In this document: positions 1 to 7,967 of the stretch, one piece after another | Layout: each line of letters begins with the position of its first letter | How positions within the stretch are numbered: the first letter of the stretch is position 1 | From: Curtobacterium sp. MCBA15_012 | GTDB taxonomy: Bacteria; Actinomycetota; Actinomycetes; Actinomycetales; Microbacteriaceae | NCBI RefSeq assembly: GCF_001864935.2 | Contig: NZ_CP126267.1 | Span: 992,001 to 1,056,000 of the forward strand | Direction: 5' to 3' | DNA: 64,000 nucleotides | Notes under the pieces: model-generated | The model's input: the letters and a program-made list of their open reading frames with translations, nothing else | Told to the model about the DNA's origin: nothing | Databases searched by the model: none | Translations under genes and position numbers: made by a program

Positions 1-55
1 CAAGTTCGGCTGGGACTCGGTGCCGCTGTACTACGACGTCGAGGTCAAGAAGTAA
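1..55 (+). CDS. C-terminal end of a peptide ABC transporter substrate-binding protein (partial)
   Basis: Only the last 17 codons are present, read from base 2 and ending with TAA at 53-55; the visible tail is KFGWDSVPLYYDVEVKK. The bulk of the gene lies upstream of the window. It is directly followed by two permease genes and a double ATPase gene of the dipeptide/oligopeptide type, and the second transporter in this window has the same order on a divergent layout. It is therefore most likely the extracellular family-5 solute-binding lipoprotein of this system. The tail alone is too short to prove it, so the call rests on gene order. Confidence 0.5.
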   Translation, partial: KFGWDSVPLYYDVEVKK

Positions 56-78
56 CACCCGTCTCCTCGGAGACACAC

Positions 79-122
79 CGCGAGCAGGTATCCTGCTCCG
101 CGGCCACCGGACGGGGGTCCGG
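79..122. terminator. two adjacent hairpins after the binding-protein gene
   Basis: GAGCAGG at 82-88 pairs with CCTGCTC at 92-98 around a TAT loop, extendable by three pairs with a one-base bulge. CCGGAC at 107-112 pairs with GTCCGG at 117-122 around GGGG. There is no T-run. The pair could be a partial terminator or an mRNA-stabilising structure that makes the binding-protein message more abundant than that of the downstream permeases; the second role is inference from such operons in general. Confidence 0.4.
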
Positions 123-240
123 GGACCACACGGTCCTCGGGCCCCCGTACCACGGCGGTCACACCTTCCCCCACAACCGCGGGCGCCGCCGCCCGCACCG
201 GACACCCGTGCCGACCCGCGGACCGTCCACCCCTCACGAC

Positions 241-285
241 ATGAACCTGAACGACATGCGCGCCGCACAGGACCGGGCGATCTGA
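241..285 (+). CDS. possible 14-codon leader ORF coupled to the permease gene
   Basis: ATG at 241 opens a frame MNLNDMRAAQDRAI whose TGA (283-285) overlaps the ATG of the downstream permease (285-287) as TGATG. The permease start has no obvious purine-rich ribosome site of its own, so terminating ribosomes could reinitiate. The short frame also lacks a convincing ribosome site, and the overlap may be chance. Confidence 0.25.
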   Translation: MNLNDMRAAQDRAI

Positions 286-1214
286 TGCTCTGGTACCTCG
301 GCAAGCGCCTCCTGCAACTCATCCCCGTGTTCTTCGGGGCCACGTTCCTCATCTACTTCATGGTCTTCTCGCTGCCCGGCGACCCGATCGCCGCGCTGTT
401 CGGCGACCGCCAGCCGACGCCGCAGGTGATCGAGCAGCTCCGGCAGCAGTACAACCTGGACAAGCCGTTCATCGTCCAGTACCTGCTCTGGATCGGCGGG
501 GTCTTCAAGGGCGACCTCGGCGTGACCTACTCGGGCCTGCCGGTCTCGCAGCAGCTCGCGTCGGCCTTCCCGATCACGGCACGCCTCGCGATCCTCGCGC
601 TCGTCTTCGAGGCCGTCGCCGGCATCGTCGTCGGCGTGATCGCGGGCCTCAAGAAGGGCAAGTGGTTCGACGCCACGGCCCTCGTCGTGTCCCTGCTGCT
701 CATCTCGGTCCCGACCTTCGTCGTCGGCTTCCTGCTGCAGTACGTGTTCGGCATCCAGCTCGGGCTGTTCCGCGTGACCGTCTCCGGACAGGCACCGTGG
801 TCGGAGCTCGTCCTGCCGGCGATCGTGCTGGCGTCGGTGTCGTTCGCGTACATCGTCCGCCTGACCCGCGCGAGCGTCGCCGAGAACATGAGCGCCGACT
901 TCGTGCGGACCGCGACGGCCAAGGGGCTCCCGCGCCGCCGGGTCGTCGGGGTGCACATCTTCCGCAACTCGCTCATCCCCGTGGTGACCTACCTGGGTGT
1001 CGACATCGGCAACCTGATGGTCGGCGCGGTCGTCACCGAGGGCATCTTCAACATCAACGGTGTCGGTGGCACGGTGTTCCGGGCCGTCAAGCTCGGCGAG
1101 GGCCCCACGGTCGTGTCGTTCGTCGCCGTGATGGTCATCATCTTCATGCTCGCCAACCTCCTGGTCGACCTGCTCTACGCCGTCCTGGACCCGAGGATCC
1201 GCTATGCCAAGTAA
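285..1214 (+). CDS. peptide ABC transporter permease, DppB/OppB type
   Basis: First inner-membrane permease of a family-5 peptide importer, 309 residues, the usual length. It starts MLWYLGKRLLQLIPVFF, the typical first membrane helix of DppB, followed by the periplasmic loop and five further hydrophobic segments. The EAA loop that contacts the ATPase is visible as FVRTATAKGLPRRRVVGVHIFRNSL at about residues 205-229 (positions about 898-972). The C-terminus DLLYAVLDPRIRY is the family signature. Its last 11 bases overlap the start of the next permease, so the genes are translationally coupled. Substrate is not predictable; peptides are the family norm. Confidence 0.93.
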   Translation: MLWYLGKRLLQLIPVFFGATFLIYFMVFSLPGDPIAALFGDRQPTPQVIEQLRQQYNLDKPFIVQYLLWIGGVFKGDLGVTYSGLPVSQQLASAFPITARLAILALVFEAVAGIVVGVIAGLKKGKWFDATALVVSLLLISVPTFVVGFLLQYVFGIQLGLFRVTVSGQAPWSELVLPAIVLASVSFAYIVRLTRASVAENMSADFVRTATAKGLPRRRVVGVHIFRNSLIPVVTYLGVDIGNLMVGAVVTEGIFNINGVGGTVFRAVKLGEGPTVVSFVAVMVIIFMLANLLVDLLYAVLDPRIRYAK

Positions 1215-2154
1215 CGCCGAGTCCCGTTCCGCGACGCACTACGTCGCGCCGATCGAGGAGACGCCGCTGCAGGCGGTCGACCAGGTCAACGAGGACGAGA
1301 AGACCCGTTCCACCTGGACGGACGCATGGGACTCCATGCGCACCCGTCCGACGTTCTGGATCTCGTCCGTCCTCATCCTGCTCGTGCTGGTCGTCGCGAT
1401 CTTCCCCGGGCTGTTCACCCACGTCGACCCGCGTGCGGCGAACCTCGACTTCAGTGACGAGGGTCCCCGTCCGGGCCACCCGCTCGGGTACACCCGCCAG
1501 GGCTACGACGTGTACGCCCGTGTCATCTGGGGCGCGCAGAACTCGATCATCGTCGGCCTCGTGGCGACGGTCCTCGTGTCGATCGTCGGCATCGTGGTCG
1601 GCGCCCTCGCCGGGTTCTACGGCGGCTGGCTCGACACGATCGTGTCCCGCATCGGCGACATCTTCTTCTCGATCCCGACCATCCTCGGCGCGATCGTGAT
1701 CATGTCGGTCATCCCCGCCCGCAACGCGATCACCGTCGCGCTCGTGCTCGCCGCGTTCGCGTGGCCGCAGATCGCGCGCATCATGCGTGGTGCCGTGCTC
1801 AGCGCGAAGCAGTCCGACTACGTGACCGCCTCGGCGGCGCTCGGCGTCGGCCGCTTCACCACGCTCGTGCGCCACGTCATCCCGAACGCGCTCGCACCGG
1901 TCATCGTCGTCGCGACGGTCTCGCTCGGCACGTTCATCGTGGCCGAGGCGACCCTGTCGTTCCTCGGTATCGGTCTGCCGCCGTCGGCGCTCAGCTGGGG
2001 CCTCGACATCGGCACCGCGCAGACGTCGATCCGCACCAACCCGGCGACGATCTTCTGGCCCTCGGCCGCCCTGTCCATCACCGTGCTCGCGTTCCTGCTC
2101 CTCGGCGACGTGGTCCGTGACGCGCTCGACCCGAAGGCGAGGGCCCGTCGATGA
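1204..2154 (+). CDS. peptide ABC transporter permease, DppC/OppC type
   Basis: Second permease subunit, 316 residues. An N-terminal cytoplasmic tail of about 50 residues precedes the first helix (FWISSVLILLVLVVAIF), as in the OppC N-terminal domain. The EAA loop is seen around DYVTASAALGVGRFTTLVRHVIPN, and the protein ends GDVVRDALDPKARARR, the typical DppC tail. ATG at 1204 lies inside the preceding gene, and the TGA overlaps the ATG of the ATPase gene as ATGA at 2151-2154. This indicates one tightly coupled operon. Confidence 0.93.
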   Translation: MPSNAESRSATHYVAPIEETPLQAVDQVNEDEKTRSTWTDAWDSMRTRPTFWISSVLILLVLVVAIFPGLFTHVDPRAANLDFSDEGPRPGHPLGYTRQGYDVYARVIWGAQNSIIVGLVATVLVSIVGIVVGALAGFYGGWLDTIVSRIGDIFFSIPTILGAIVIMSVIPARNAITVALVLAAFAWPQIARIMRGAVLSAKQSDYVTASAALGVGRFTTLVRHVIPNALAPVIVVATVSLGTFIVAEATLSFLGIGLPPSALSWGLDIGTAQTSIRTNPATIFWPSAALSITVLAFLLLGDVVRDALDPKARARR

Positions 2155-3893
2155 CCGAGACGCTCACCGATCCCACCACCGACCGCCGCCGCACCCCCGG
2201 CACCCCGCTCCTCGAGGTCTCCGGCCTCCAGGTGGGGTTCCGGACCCAGAGCGGTCTCGTCCAGGCCGTCCGCGGCGTGGACTTCACCCTCGACCAGGGC
2301 GAACGCCTCGCCATCGTCGGCGAGTCGGGCTCCGGCAAGTCGACCAGCGCGCAGGCGATCATCAAGCTGCTCGCCGGCACCGGTGAGGTCACCGGCGGGT
2401 CGATCAAGTTCAACGGGCGCGAGCTCGTCGGGCTCAGCGACAAGGAGATGTCGGAGATCCGCGGGAAGGAGATCGGCTACGTCCCGCAGGACCCGATGTC
2501 GAACCTCAACCCGCTGTGGTCCATCGGTTTCCAGGTCGAGGAGGCCATCAAGGCCAACGGCATGGCGACCGGCAAGCACGCCATCCGCGCGCGCGCGGTC
2601 GAGGTGCTGCAGGAGGCCGGCCTCGGCGACGCCGCGACCCGGCTCAAGCAGTTCCCGCACGAGTTCTCCGGCGGCATGCGGCAGCGCGTGCTCATCGGCA
2701 TCGGTCTGTCGAGCCGCCCGCAGCTGCTCATCGCCGACGAGCCGACCTCGGCGCTCGACGTCACGGTCCAGCGCGTCATCCTCGACCACCTCGAGACCCT
2801 GACGCGCGACTTCGGGACCTCGGTCCTGTTCATCACGCACGACCTCGGCCTCGCGGCCGAGCGCGCCGAGAAGCTCGTCGTGATGTACAAGGGCCAGGTC
2901 GTCGAGTCGGGTCCGTCCAAGGAGATCCTGGCGAACCCGCAGCACCCGTACACGCAGCGCCTCGTCGCGGCGGCACCGTCGCTCGCGAGCCGTCGCATCC
3001 AGTCGAAGGTGCAGCACCAGCGCATCGACATCGCCGACGCGGGGAGCGAGGACGACGAGCTCATCGCCCGCGCCCACGAGCGCGAGCAGCGTCCCGCCGA
3101 GGACCTCATCGTGGTGAAGAACCTCGAGAAGGTCTACAAGCTGCGCGGCAAGAACCTGCAGAGCCGCGAGCTGAAGGCCGTCGACGACGTCTCGTTCTCG
3201 ATCCCGAAGGGCACCACCACGGCGCTCGTCGGCGAGTCCGGTTCGGGCAAGTCGACCGTCGCGAAGCTCGTCCTGCAGCTCGAGTCGATCACGTCCGGGT
3301 CGGTCACCTTCGACGGCACGGACATCGGCGCGCTGAAGGGCAAGGAGCTCTTCGACTTCCGCCGTCGCGTGCAGCCGGTGTTCCAGGACCCGTACGGCTC
3401 CCTGGACCCGATGTACAACGTCGGCAACACGATCGCGGAGCCGCTGGCGACGCACAAGGTCGGCGACAAGGCAAGCCGCCGGGCCCGCGTGCTCGAGCTG
3501 CTCGACCAGGTCGCGCTGCCGAAGTCGATGGTGAACCGCTACCCGAACGAGCTCTCGGGCGGTCAGCGGCAGCGCATCGCCGTGGCCCGTGCGCTCGCGC
3601 TCAAGCCCGAGGTCATCGTGCTCGACGAGGCCGTCTCGGCGCTCGACGTGCTCGTGCAGGGGCAGATCCTCGACCTGCTCACCGAGCTGCAGACCGAGCT
3701 CGGCCTGACGTACCTGTTCATCACGCACGACCTCGCGGTCGTCCGCCTCGTCGCGGACAACGTGTGCGTCATGCGCAAGGGACAGATCGTCGAGAAGGCG
3801 ACCACCGACGAGGTCTTCGCCTCGCCGCAGGAGCAGTACACGAAGGACCTGCTCGCCGCCATCCCCGGCGCCGGGTTCGAGTTCGGGCGCTGA
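2151..3893 (+). CDS. fused double ATP-binding subunit of the peptide transporter (DppD-DppF type)
   Basis: Cytoplasmic ATPase of 580 residues with two complete nucleotide-binding domains in one chain, doing the work of separate DppD and DppF. Each half carries Walker A GESGSGKST (about residues 61-69 and 360-368), an ABC signature (FSGGMRQRV, then LSGGQRQRIAVARAL) and a Walker B (LLIADEPTSALDV, then VIVLDEAVSALDV). In the second Walker B the usual Pro after DE is Ala. The first half lacks the cysteine-rich oligopeptide C-terminal extension seen in the paralogue at 9978-12104. It is the last gene of the four-gene transporter operon. Confidence 0.93.
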   Translation: MTETLTDPTTDRRRTPGTPLLEVSGLQVGFRTQSGLVQAVRGVDFTLDQGERLAIVGESGSGKSTSAQAIIKLLAGTGEVTGGSIKFNGRELVGLSDKEMSEIRGKEIGYVPQDPMSNLNPLWSIGFQVEEAIKANGMATGKHAIRARAVEVLQEAGLGDAATRLKQFPHEFSGGMRQRVLIGIGLSSRPQLLIADEPTSALDVTVQRVILDHLETLTRDFGTSVLFITHDLGLAAERAEKLVVMYKGQVVESGPSKEILANPQHPYTQRLVAAAPSLASRRIQSKVQHQRIDIADAGSEDDELIARAHEREQRPAEDLIVVKNLEKVYKLRGKNLQSRELKAVDDVSFSIPKGTTTALVGESGSGKSTVAKLVLQLESITSGSVTFDGTDIGALKGKELFDFRRRVQPVFQDPYGSLDPMYNVGNTIAEPLATHKVGDKASRRARVLELLDQVALPKSMVNRYPNELSGGQRQRIAVARALALKPEVIVLDEAVSALDVLVQGQILDLLTELQTELGLTYLFITHDLAVVRLVADNVCVMRKGQIVEKATTDEVFASPQEQYTKDLLAAIPGAGFEFGR

Positions 3894-3955
3894 TCCCGCT
3901 GCCCCACCCCGAGGCCGGACGCCCCGTCGTCCTCCGCGCTGGTCGCGGAAGTGCG

Positions 3956-4468
3956 GTGGCGTCCGGCCTCGTCGTGGTGCTGGGGGTGCTCCTGCTGGCC
4001 GACGCCGCGGCGCGCGGGAGCTGGGACGTGGTCCTCGTCGCCCTCGGTCCCGTCGCGGCCGCCGTGTGGGTCACCTGGGTCGCCACGGTCCGGCCGTGCA
4101 TCCGGTTCGACGACGACGCGGTCACGGTCGTGAACCCGCTCCGGACGACCCGGGTGCCGTGGCCGGCGGTCCGGGCGGTCCGCCAGCGCTGGCAGGTCCT
4201 CGTCGACACGGTCGACGGGCGGACGGTCACCTGTCGCGGTGGCCCCGCGCTGCCCCGCCGTCGTCCCGGGGCCGGGGGACCGGCGGACGCCCCGGCGGTG
4301 CGGCCGCTGCTCGACCGCCTCGCGGAGCGACGGAGGGTCGCCGGAACGGTCGCTCCGGTCGCTCCGGTCGAGACGACCTGGGACCGCGTGCCGGTCGTCC
4401 TCGGCGCGGTCGCGGGCGTCCTGCTCGTGGTCTCCGTCGTGACCGCGACGGTGACCGCGGTCGCCTGA
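3956..4468 (+). CDS. small membrane protein, probable bacterial PH-like domain
   Basis: About 170 residues. Two hydrophobic helices (SGLVVVLGVLLLADAA and VVLVALGPVAAAVWVTWVA) are followed by a beta-rich stretch (IRFDDDAVTVVNPLRTTRV, then VPWPAVRAVRQRW) and a C-terminal membrane helix. This layout matches actinobacterial two-TM PH-domain proteins, and it resembles the minus-strand gene at 4669-5217. The start is uncertain. GTG 3956 has GGAAG six bases before it, but the frame stays open back to the ATPase stop, and the residues RPVVLRAGRGSA just before the first helix look family-like, so a non-standard start near 3890-3899 is possible. Function unknown. Confidence 0.6.
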   Translation: MASGLVVVLGVLLLADAAARGSWDVVLVALGPVAAAVWVTWVATVRPCIRFDDDAVTVVNPLRTTRVPWPAVRAVRQRWQVLVDTVDGRTVTCRGGPALPRRRPGAGGPADAPAVRPLLDRLAERRRVAGTVAPVAPVETTWDRVPVVLGAVAGVLLVVSVVTATVTAVA

Positions 4469-4479
4469 CGGCGCGGCCC

Positions 4480-4610
4480 GTCGGGAGGCGCGTGGAGGCT
4501 CGGTCGTGCCCGTCACGTCCGGTGGGGGACCGGTCGGGAGGCGCGTGGCGGCTCGGTCGTGCCCGTCACGTCCGGTGGGGGACCGGTCGGGAGGCGCGCG
4601 GCGGCTCCGC
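4480..4610. repeat. 53-bp tandem repeat, two full copies and a partial third
   Basis: Units begin at 4480, 4533 and 4586 with GTCGGGAGGCGCGTGG and continue through CTCGGTCGTGCCCGTCACG. Period is exactly 53 bases with near identity. Each unit contains the core CGGGAGGCGCG that also forms one arm of the dispersed palindromes (for example 12141-12190). The repeat sits between convergent genes, right after the stop of the PH-like gene. Confidence 0.85.
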
Positions 4611-4668
4611 CCCGCGCGTCCCGCTCCGGCGACTCCGGTCGGCCGCCCGGCGGATCCCGACGCGGCGG

Positions 4669-5217
4669 TCAGAGCTGCGCGGCCGCCATCGACGCGGCCA
4701 CACCGAGCACGATCATCGCGAGCACCGACCACCCGTGCGCCCGGTGCGTGATCGGCTGCGCGACGACGGTCGCCGGCGGCGGACCGTCCGTCGCGACCAC
4801 GGTCGGGACCAGCGCGCGCACCTCGGCAGCCGCAGCCTCGACGTCGACCGGTGTCGCGCCTCCCGGCCGACCGTCGTGCCGGACCGCGAGCCGGGCCGTG
4901 GGCCGGGTCGCCAGCCAGGTCCGCCGCACGCCCTCGCTGGAGACGACCTCGATGCCGTACTTCGTCCGGACCTCCTGCACGCGCGGCCAGGCGTAGGTGC
5001 TCGTCCGGCGCACGTCGACGACGACCAGTGCGTCCGGGCGGAGCTCGAACCGCGGACGCCAGAGGACCGCCCAGGCGACGAGCGCGATGAACAGGGTCGG
5101 GACGGGGGCGAGCCAGGGGTGGTCGCCGGTGACCAGTGCGAGCGGGAGGAGCACGACCGCGACGACCCAGAGGACGATCGCGAGCTGCCGCATGCCGGGG
5201 GCGATGATCGTGGTCAC
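4669..5217 (-). CDS. membrane protein with probable PH-like domain, paralogue of the gene at 3956-4468
   Basis: 182 residues starting VTTIIAPGMRQLAIVLWVV. Two N-terminal helices (QLAIVLWVVAVVLLPLALV and LFIALVAWAVLW) are followed by RPRFELRPDALVVVDVRRTST, then YAWPRVQEVRTKYG, and a C-terminal helix. GTG 5217 was chosen because a TACGAT -10 box (minus strand, 5229-5224) ends six bases upstream, a spacing shared by many genes here. The frame stays open further upstream but runs through repeat DNA. It converges with its paralogue across the 53-bp repeat. Its role is unknown; the neighbours suggest a membrane-associated accessory function only by position. Confidence 0.7.
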   Translation of the reverse strand: MTTIIAPGMRQLAIVLWVVAVVLLPLALVTGDHPWLAPVPTLFIALVAWAVLWRPRFELRPDALVVVDVRRTSTYAWPRVQEVRTKYGIEVVSSEGVRRTWLATRPTARLAVRHDGRPGGATPVDVEAAAAEVRALVPTVVATDGPPPATVVAQPITHRAHGWSVLAMIVLGVAASMAAAQL

Positions 5218-5523
5218 CGCGTCATCGTACGGGAGCGGTGCGGCGGGACCGCGGCGGCGGGTGGCTCCACGGTGCCTGCTCCACCGGGTCGGCTCCACGG
5301 TGCCTGCTCCACCGTGTCCGACCCACCGGGGGACGTGAGTGCCTCCCCGGGGACGTCCGGGGAGCGGATGTGACACACCGGCGCGTACCCTCGGACGACC
5401 TGGTTCCCCGGGGAGGCTGACCCTCGTGGTCGGTTCGTGCAGACCATGTTCCGCGCACCCCCGTCCGGGTGTCAACGGTCGACGCAGAACCTTCAGGAAG
5501 GGTCGTTCTCCGGGCGCCCCGGG
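5218..5523. repeat. gene-free 306 bp with a 28-bp direct repeat and a long inverted repeat
   Basis: A direct repeat, GGCTCCACGGTGCCTGCTCC plus CACCG, occurs at 5263-5286 and again at 5291-5314. A 12-bp inverted repeat, GCCTCCCCGGGG (5341-5352) and CCCCGGGGAGGC (5406-5417), could close a 53-base loop. The CTGCTCCA motif links it to the hairpin family at 12211-12267 and 35871-35990. Apart from the promoter of the minus-strand gene at 5217, I see no gene here. Confidence 0.7.
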
Positions 5524-6003
5524 TCAGCTGACGAGCTGTTCGACCTGCTCGCGGATGGTCGCGGCGCGGGGGAATCGGAGCCCGACCAGCCCGACGTGCC
5601 GCCAGCGCACCACGCCGTCCGCGTCGACCACGAACACCGACCGGCGCAGACCGATCCCGGGCGCCTGCACGCCGTAGGCGCGGACGACGTCGCCCGAGGT
5701 GTCGCTGAGGAGCGGGAACGTCAGCGAGGCACCGCGGGCGAACGCCTCGTGGGAGTCGAGTGCCTGCGGGCTGATGCCCCACACCACGGCACCGAGCTCG
5801 ACGAAGTCGTCGAGCTCCTCCTGGTACGAGCACAGCTGCGCGGTGCACCGCGGGGTGGCGTCACCGGGGTAGAAGGCGAGCACGACCGGTCGCCCGATCG
5901 CGGCGGCGAGGGCGTACTCCCCGTCGATCCGGGTGCCGGCGTGCAGGGTCGTGCCGGGGAGGGTGAAGTCGGGTGCCCGGTCGCCGACCTCGGGGATGCT
6001 CAT
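5524..6003 (-). CDS. thiol peroxidase, peroxiredoxin of the BCP/AhpC type
   Basis: Reduces hydrogen and organic peroxides in the cytoplasm using thioredoxin or an equivalent thiol. It has 159 residues. The start EVGDRAPDFTLPGT is the typical thioredoxin-fold opening. The peroxidatic site is FYPGDATPRCT with Cys53, and Cys58 lies five residues later, the CX4C pattern of atypical 2-Cys BCP enzymes. The usual TPGCT has Arg in place of Gly. Further signatures are VVWGISPQ and FPLLSDTSGDVVRAYGV. ATG 6003 has a TACGGT -10 (minus strand, 6015-6010) six bases upstream and no ribosome site, so it looks leaderless. It lies alone between the two peptide transporters. Confidence 0.88.
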   Translation of the reverse strand: MSIPEVGDRAPDFTLPGTTLHAGTRIDGEYALAAAIGRPVVLAFYPGDATPRCTAQLCSYQEELDDFVELGAVVWGISPQALDSHEAFARGASLTFPLLSDTSGDVVRAYGVQAPGIGLRRSVFVVDADGVVRWRHVGLVGLRFPRAATIREQVEQLVS

Positions 6004-6061
6004 GCGCTCACCGTAGGGGCACGGTGCGCCGCGAGGGGACGACGCGCGGCCACGGACGTGG

Positions 6062-6096
6062 GACGGGCCCGGACGCGGGGTGCGTCCGGGCCCGTC
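6062..6096 (-). terminator. strong hairpin after the second binding-protein gene
   Basis: GACGGGCCCGGACGC (6062-6076) pairs perfectly with GCGTCCGGGCCCGTC (6082-6096) around GGGGT. It follows the stop of the minus-strand gene ending at 6141. There is no T-run, which is usual for actinobacterial intrinsic terminators. Confidence 0.75.
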
Positions 6097-6140
6097 GAGG
6101 GGTGGTGCGGTGTTGCGCGAGCGCTGTCGCTCGTGCGGTG

Positions 6141-7823
6141 TTACTTGGTGAAGCCGACCTTGGTCCAGTCGATGTTCTGGGCCCCCGCGAACGCGCCGTA
6201 GTTGGCGAGCTTCGGGTTCTGGGCCACGAGTGCGGGCTTGGCGGTGATCGGCATGGAGTGCCCGATCGCCCAGACCTTCTCGTCGATCTGGTTCCAGATC
6301 TTGTTGGCCTTGGTGGTGTCCGGCTCGGCGATGGCCTTCTTCACGAGCGCGTCGATGGTGGAGTCAGCGATGCGGCCGTAGTTCTGGCCGGTGTCGCCGG
6401 TCGTGTAGATCGATGCGCTGCTCGAGTGGAAGCCGGTGCCGCCCCAGACGAAGATCGTCATGTCGTAGTTGCCCGGCGTGACGTACTGCTCGAAGAAGTC
6501 GTCGACCGCCACCGACTTGAGCTTCAGCTGGATGCCGACGTCCTTGAGCTGCTGCTGCATGACCTCGGAGAGCTTCTGCGACGACGTCGCGCCCGACGGG
6601 ATCGTGATCGACAGCGAGAGGGTCTTGCCGTCCTTCTTGCGGTAGGTGCCGTCGGTCTTCCACCCGTCGTCGTCGAGGATCTTCTTCGCCTTCTCGACGT
6701 CGAAGGTCCCGTTCGGGTCGGTGTTCGACTGGTAGCCGTCGTCCGTCGACAGGAACAGGTGGTTGTCGAGCGTGCCGAGCTTGTAGGGGAGGGTCCCGCC
6801 GATGACCTGCGCCAGTGCCTCGCGGTTGACGGAGTGCTGGATCGCGAGTCGGAGCTGCTTGTCCTTCAGGATGCCCTTCGACGAGAAGTCGACGTGCGTG
6901 TACTGCGCTGAGGTGGACGCGTAGATCTTCGAGTCCTTCGCGTCCTTGACGCGGTCGAACCGCTCGGACGTCGTCGTCAGGACCGAGTCGATCTCCTTGT
7001 TCAGGTAGGCATCCACGTCGGCGTTGCCGTCGAGCGCGCGGAAGATGACCTGGTCCAGCTTCGGCTTCTCGCCCCACCAGTTGCTGTCCGGCACGATCGT
7101 CACGGTCTGGGCGGTCTCGTCGAGCTTCCCGACCTTGTACGGACCGGACGACACGGGGACGTTGCCCTTGTACGCCTCGTTGAACTTCTCCGGGGTGTCC
7201 GTCTGGCTGGCCGGGTAGAGCGGGCTGAACAGCGACTTCCAGTCGGAGAAGGGCTTGGAGAACACGACCTTCACGTCACGCTCGTCCGAGCCCTGGGACA
7301 CCGATGCGATGTCCTCGTAGCCCGTGGTCGAGCCGACGAGGTACTCCTTGTTCGACCCGTTCAGGGCCTTCCACTCGTTCTCGAAGTCCTTCCACGTGAT
7401 CGCGGAACCGTCGTTCCACTTCGCGTCCGGGTTGATCGTGTACTCGATCGTGAGCGGGTCGTCGCTCGTGGCCTCGGCCTTCGAGACGTAGTCGGTGTCG
7501 AGTTCGGGGGCGCCCTTGCCGTCGATCGTGTACACGAACGGCATCGTCGCCTGTTCGATCGTCGCCGCGTCGACCAGTGCGCCGTCGACCTGGTTGTAGT
7601 TCCACTGGGTGATCCACTGCGAGATCGGGAGTCGCAGTGTGCCGCCCTGCTCCAGGTCGGAGACGGGGTGCTCGTTGATCTGCGCCGTGGTGGGCAGCGT
7701 CTTCTTGCCCGAGTCGTCCGAGGCGCCGCCGGACCCACCGTTGGATCCGCTCGAGCAACCGGTGGCGACGAGCGCGAAGCCGGCGAGTGCCGCCGTCAAC
7801 GCGAGGACGTTCCTGTGCTTCAT
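6141..7823 (-). CDS. peptide ABC transporter substrate-binding lipoprotein, family 5
   Basis: Extracellular receptor of the second peptide importer, 560 residues. It starts MKHRNVLALTAALAGFALVATGC; the Cys after ATG is the lipidation site, followed by a Ser/Gly linker. Family-5 features include YTINPDAKWNDGSAITWKDF, then SSGPYKVGKLDE, WWGEKPKLDQVIFR and the C-terminal MPITAKPALVAQNP. ATG 7823 has the ribosome site AGGGGAAG three bases upstream. A TACAGT -10 lies on the minus strand at 7856-7851, with a weak TCGACC at 7880-7875. It is divergent from its own permease genes at 7968, so receptor and channel are expressed from back-to-back promoters. Confidence 0.93.
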   Translation of the reverse strand: MKHRNVLALTAALAGFALVATGCSSGSNGGSGGASDDSGKKTLPTTAQINEHPVSDLEQGGTLRLPISQWITQWNYNQVDGALVDAATIEQATMPFVYTIDGKGAPELDTDYVSKAEATSDDPLTIEYTINPDAKWNDGSAITWKDFENEWKALNGSNKEYLVGSTTGYEDIASVSQGSDERDVKVVFSKPFSDWKSLFSPLYPASQTDTPEKFNEAYKGNVPVSSGPYKVGKLDETAQTVTIVPDSNWWGEKPKLDQVIFRALDGNADVDAYLNKEIDSVLTTTSERFDRVKDAKDSKIYASTSAQYTHVDFSSKGILKDKQLRLAIQHSVNREALAQVIGGTLPYKLGTLDNHLFLSTDDGYQSNTDPNGTFDVEKAKKILDDDGWKTDGTYRKKDGKTLSLSITIPSGATSSQKLSEVMQQQLKDVGIQLKLKSVAVDDFFEQYVTPGNYDMTIFVWGGTGFHSSSASIYTTGDTGQNYGRIADSTIDALVKKAIAEPDTTKANKIWNQIDEKVWAIGHSMPITAKPALVAQNPKLANYGAFAGAQNIDWTKVGFTK

Positions 7824-7967
7824 GTTCTTCCCCTCGTGAAGTTGGGGATCACTGTACGACCCCTGGGCGGGGGTGGTCGACCGGTTCTGTTGCACATGCC
7901 AATTCGTTACGCGGCGGGTCGGTGCACGACATCTGCCCGAAACAATCGGGGTCGTATGGTGTTCCGC

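Noticed and set aside
4480..4610. A mobile element or attachment site at the 53-bp repeat
   Set aside because: No transposase or integrase gene, no target-site duplication and no tRNA gene is present.
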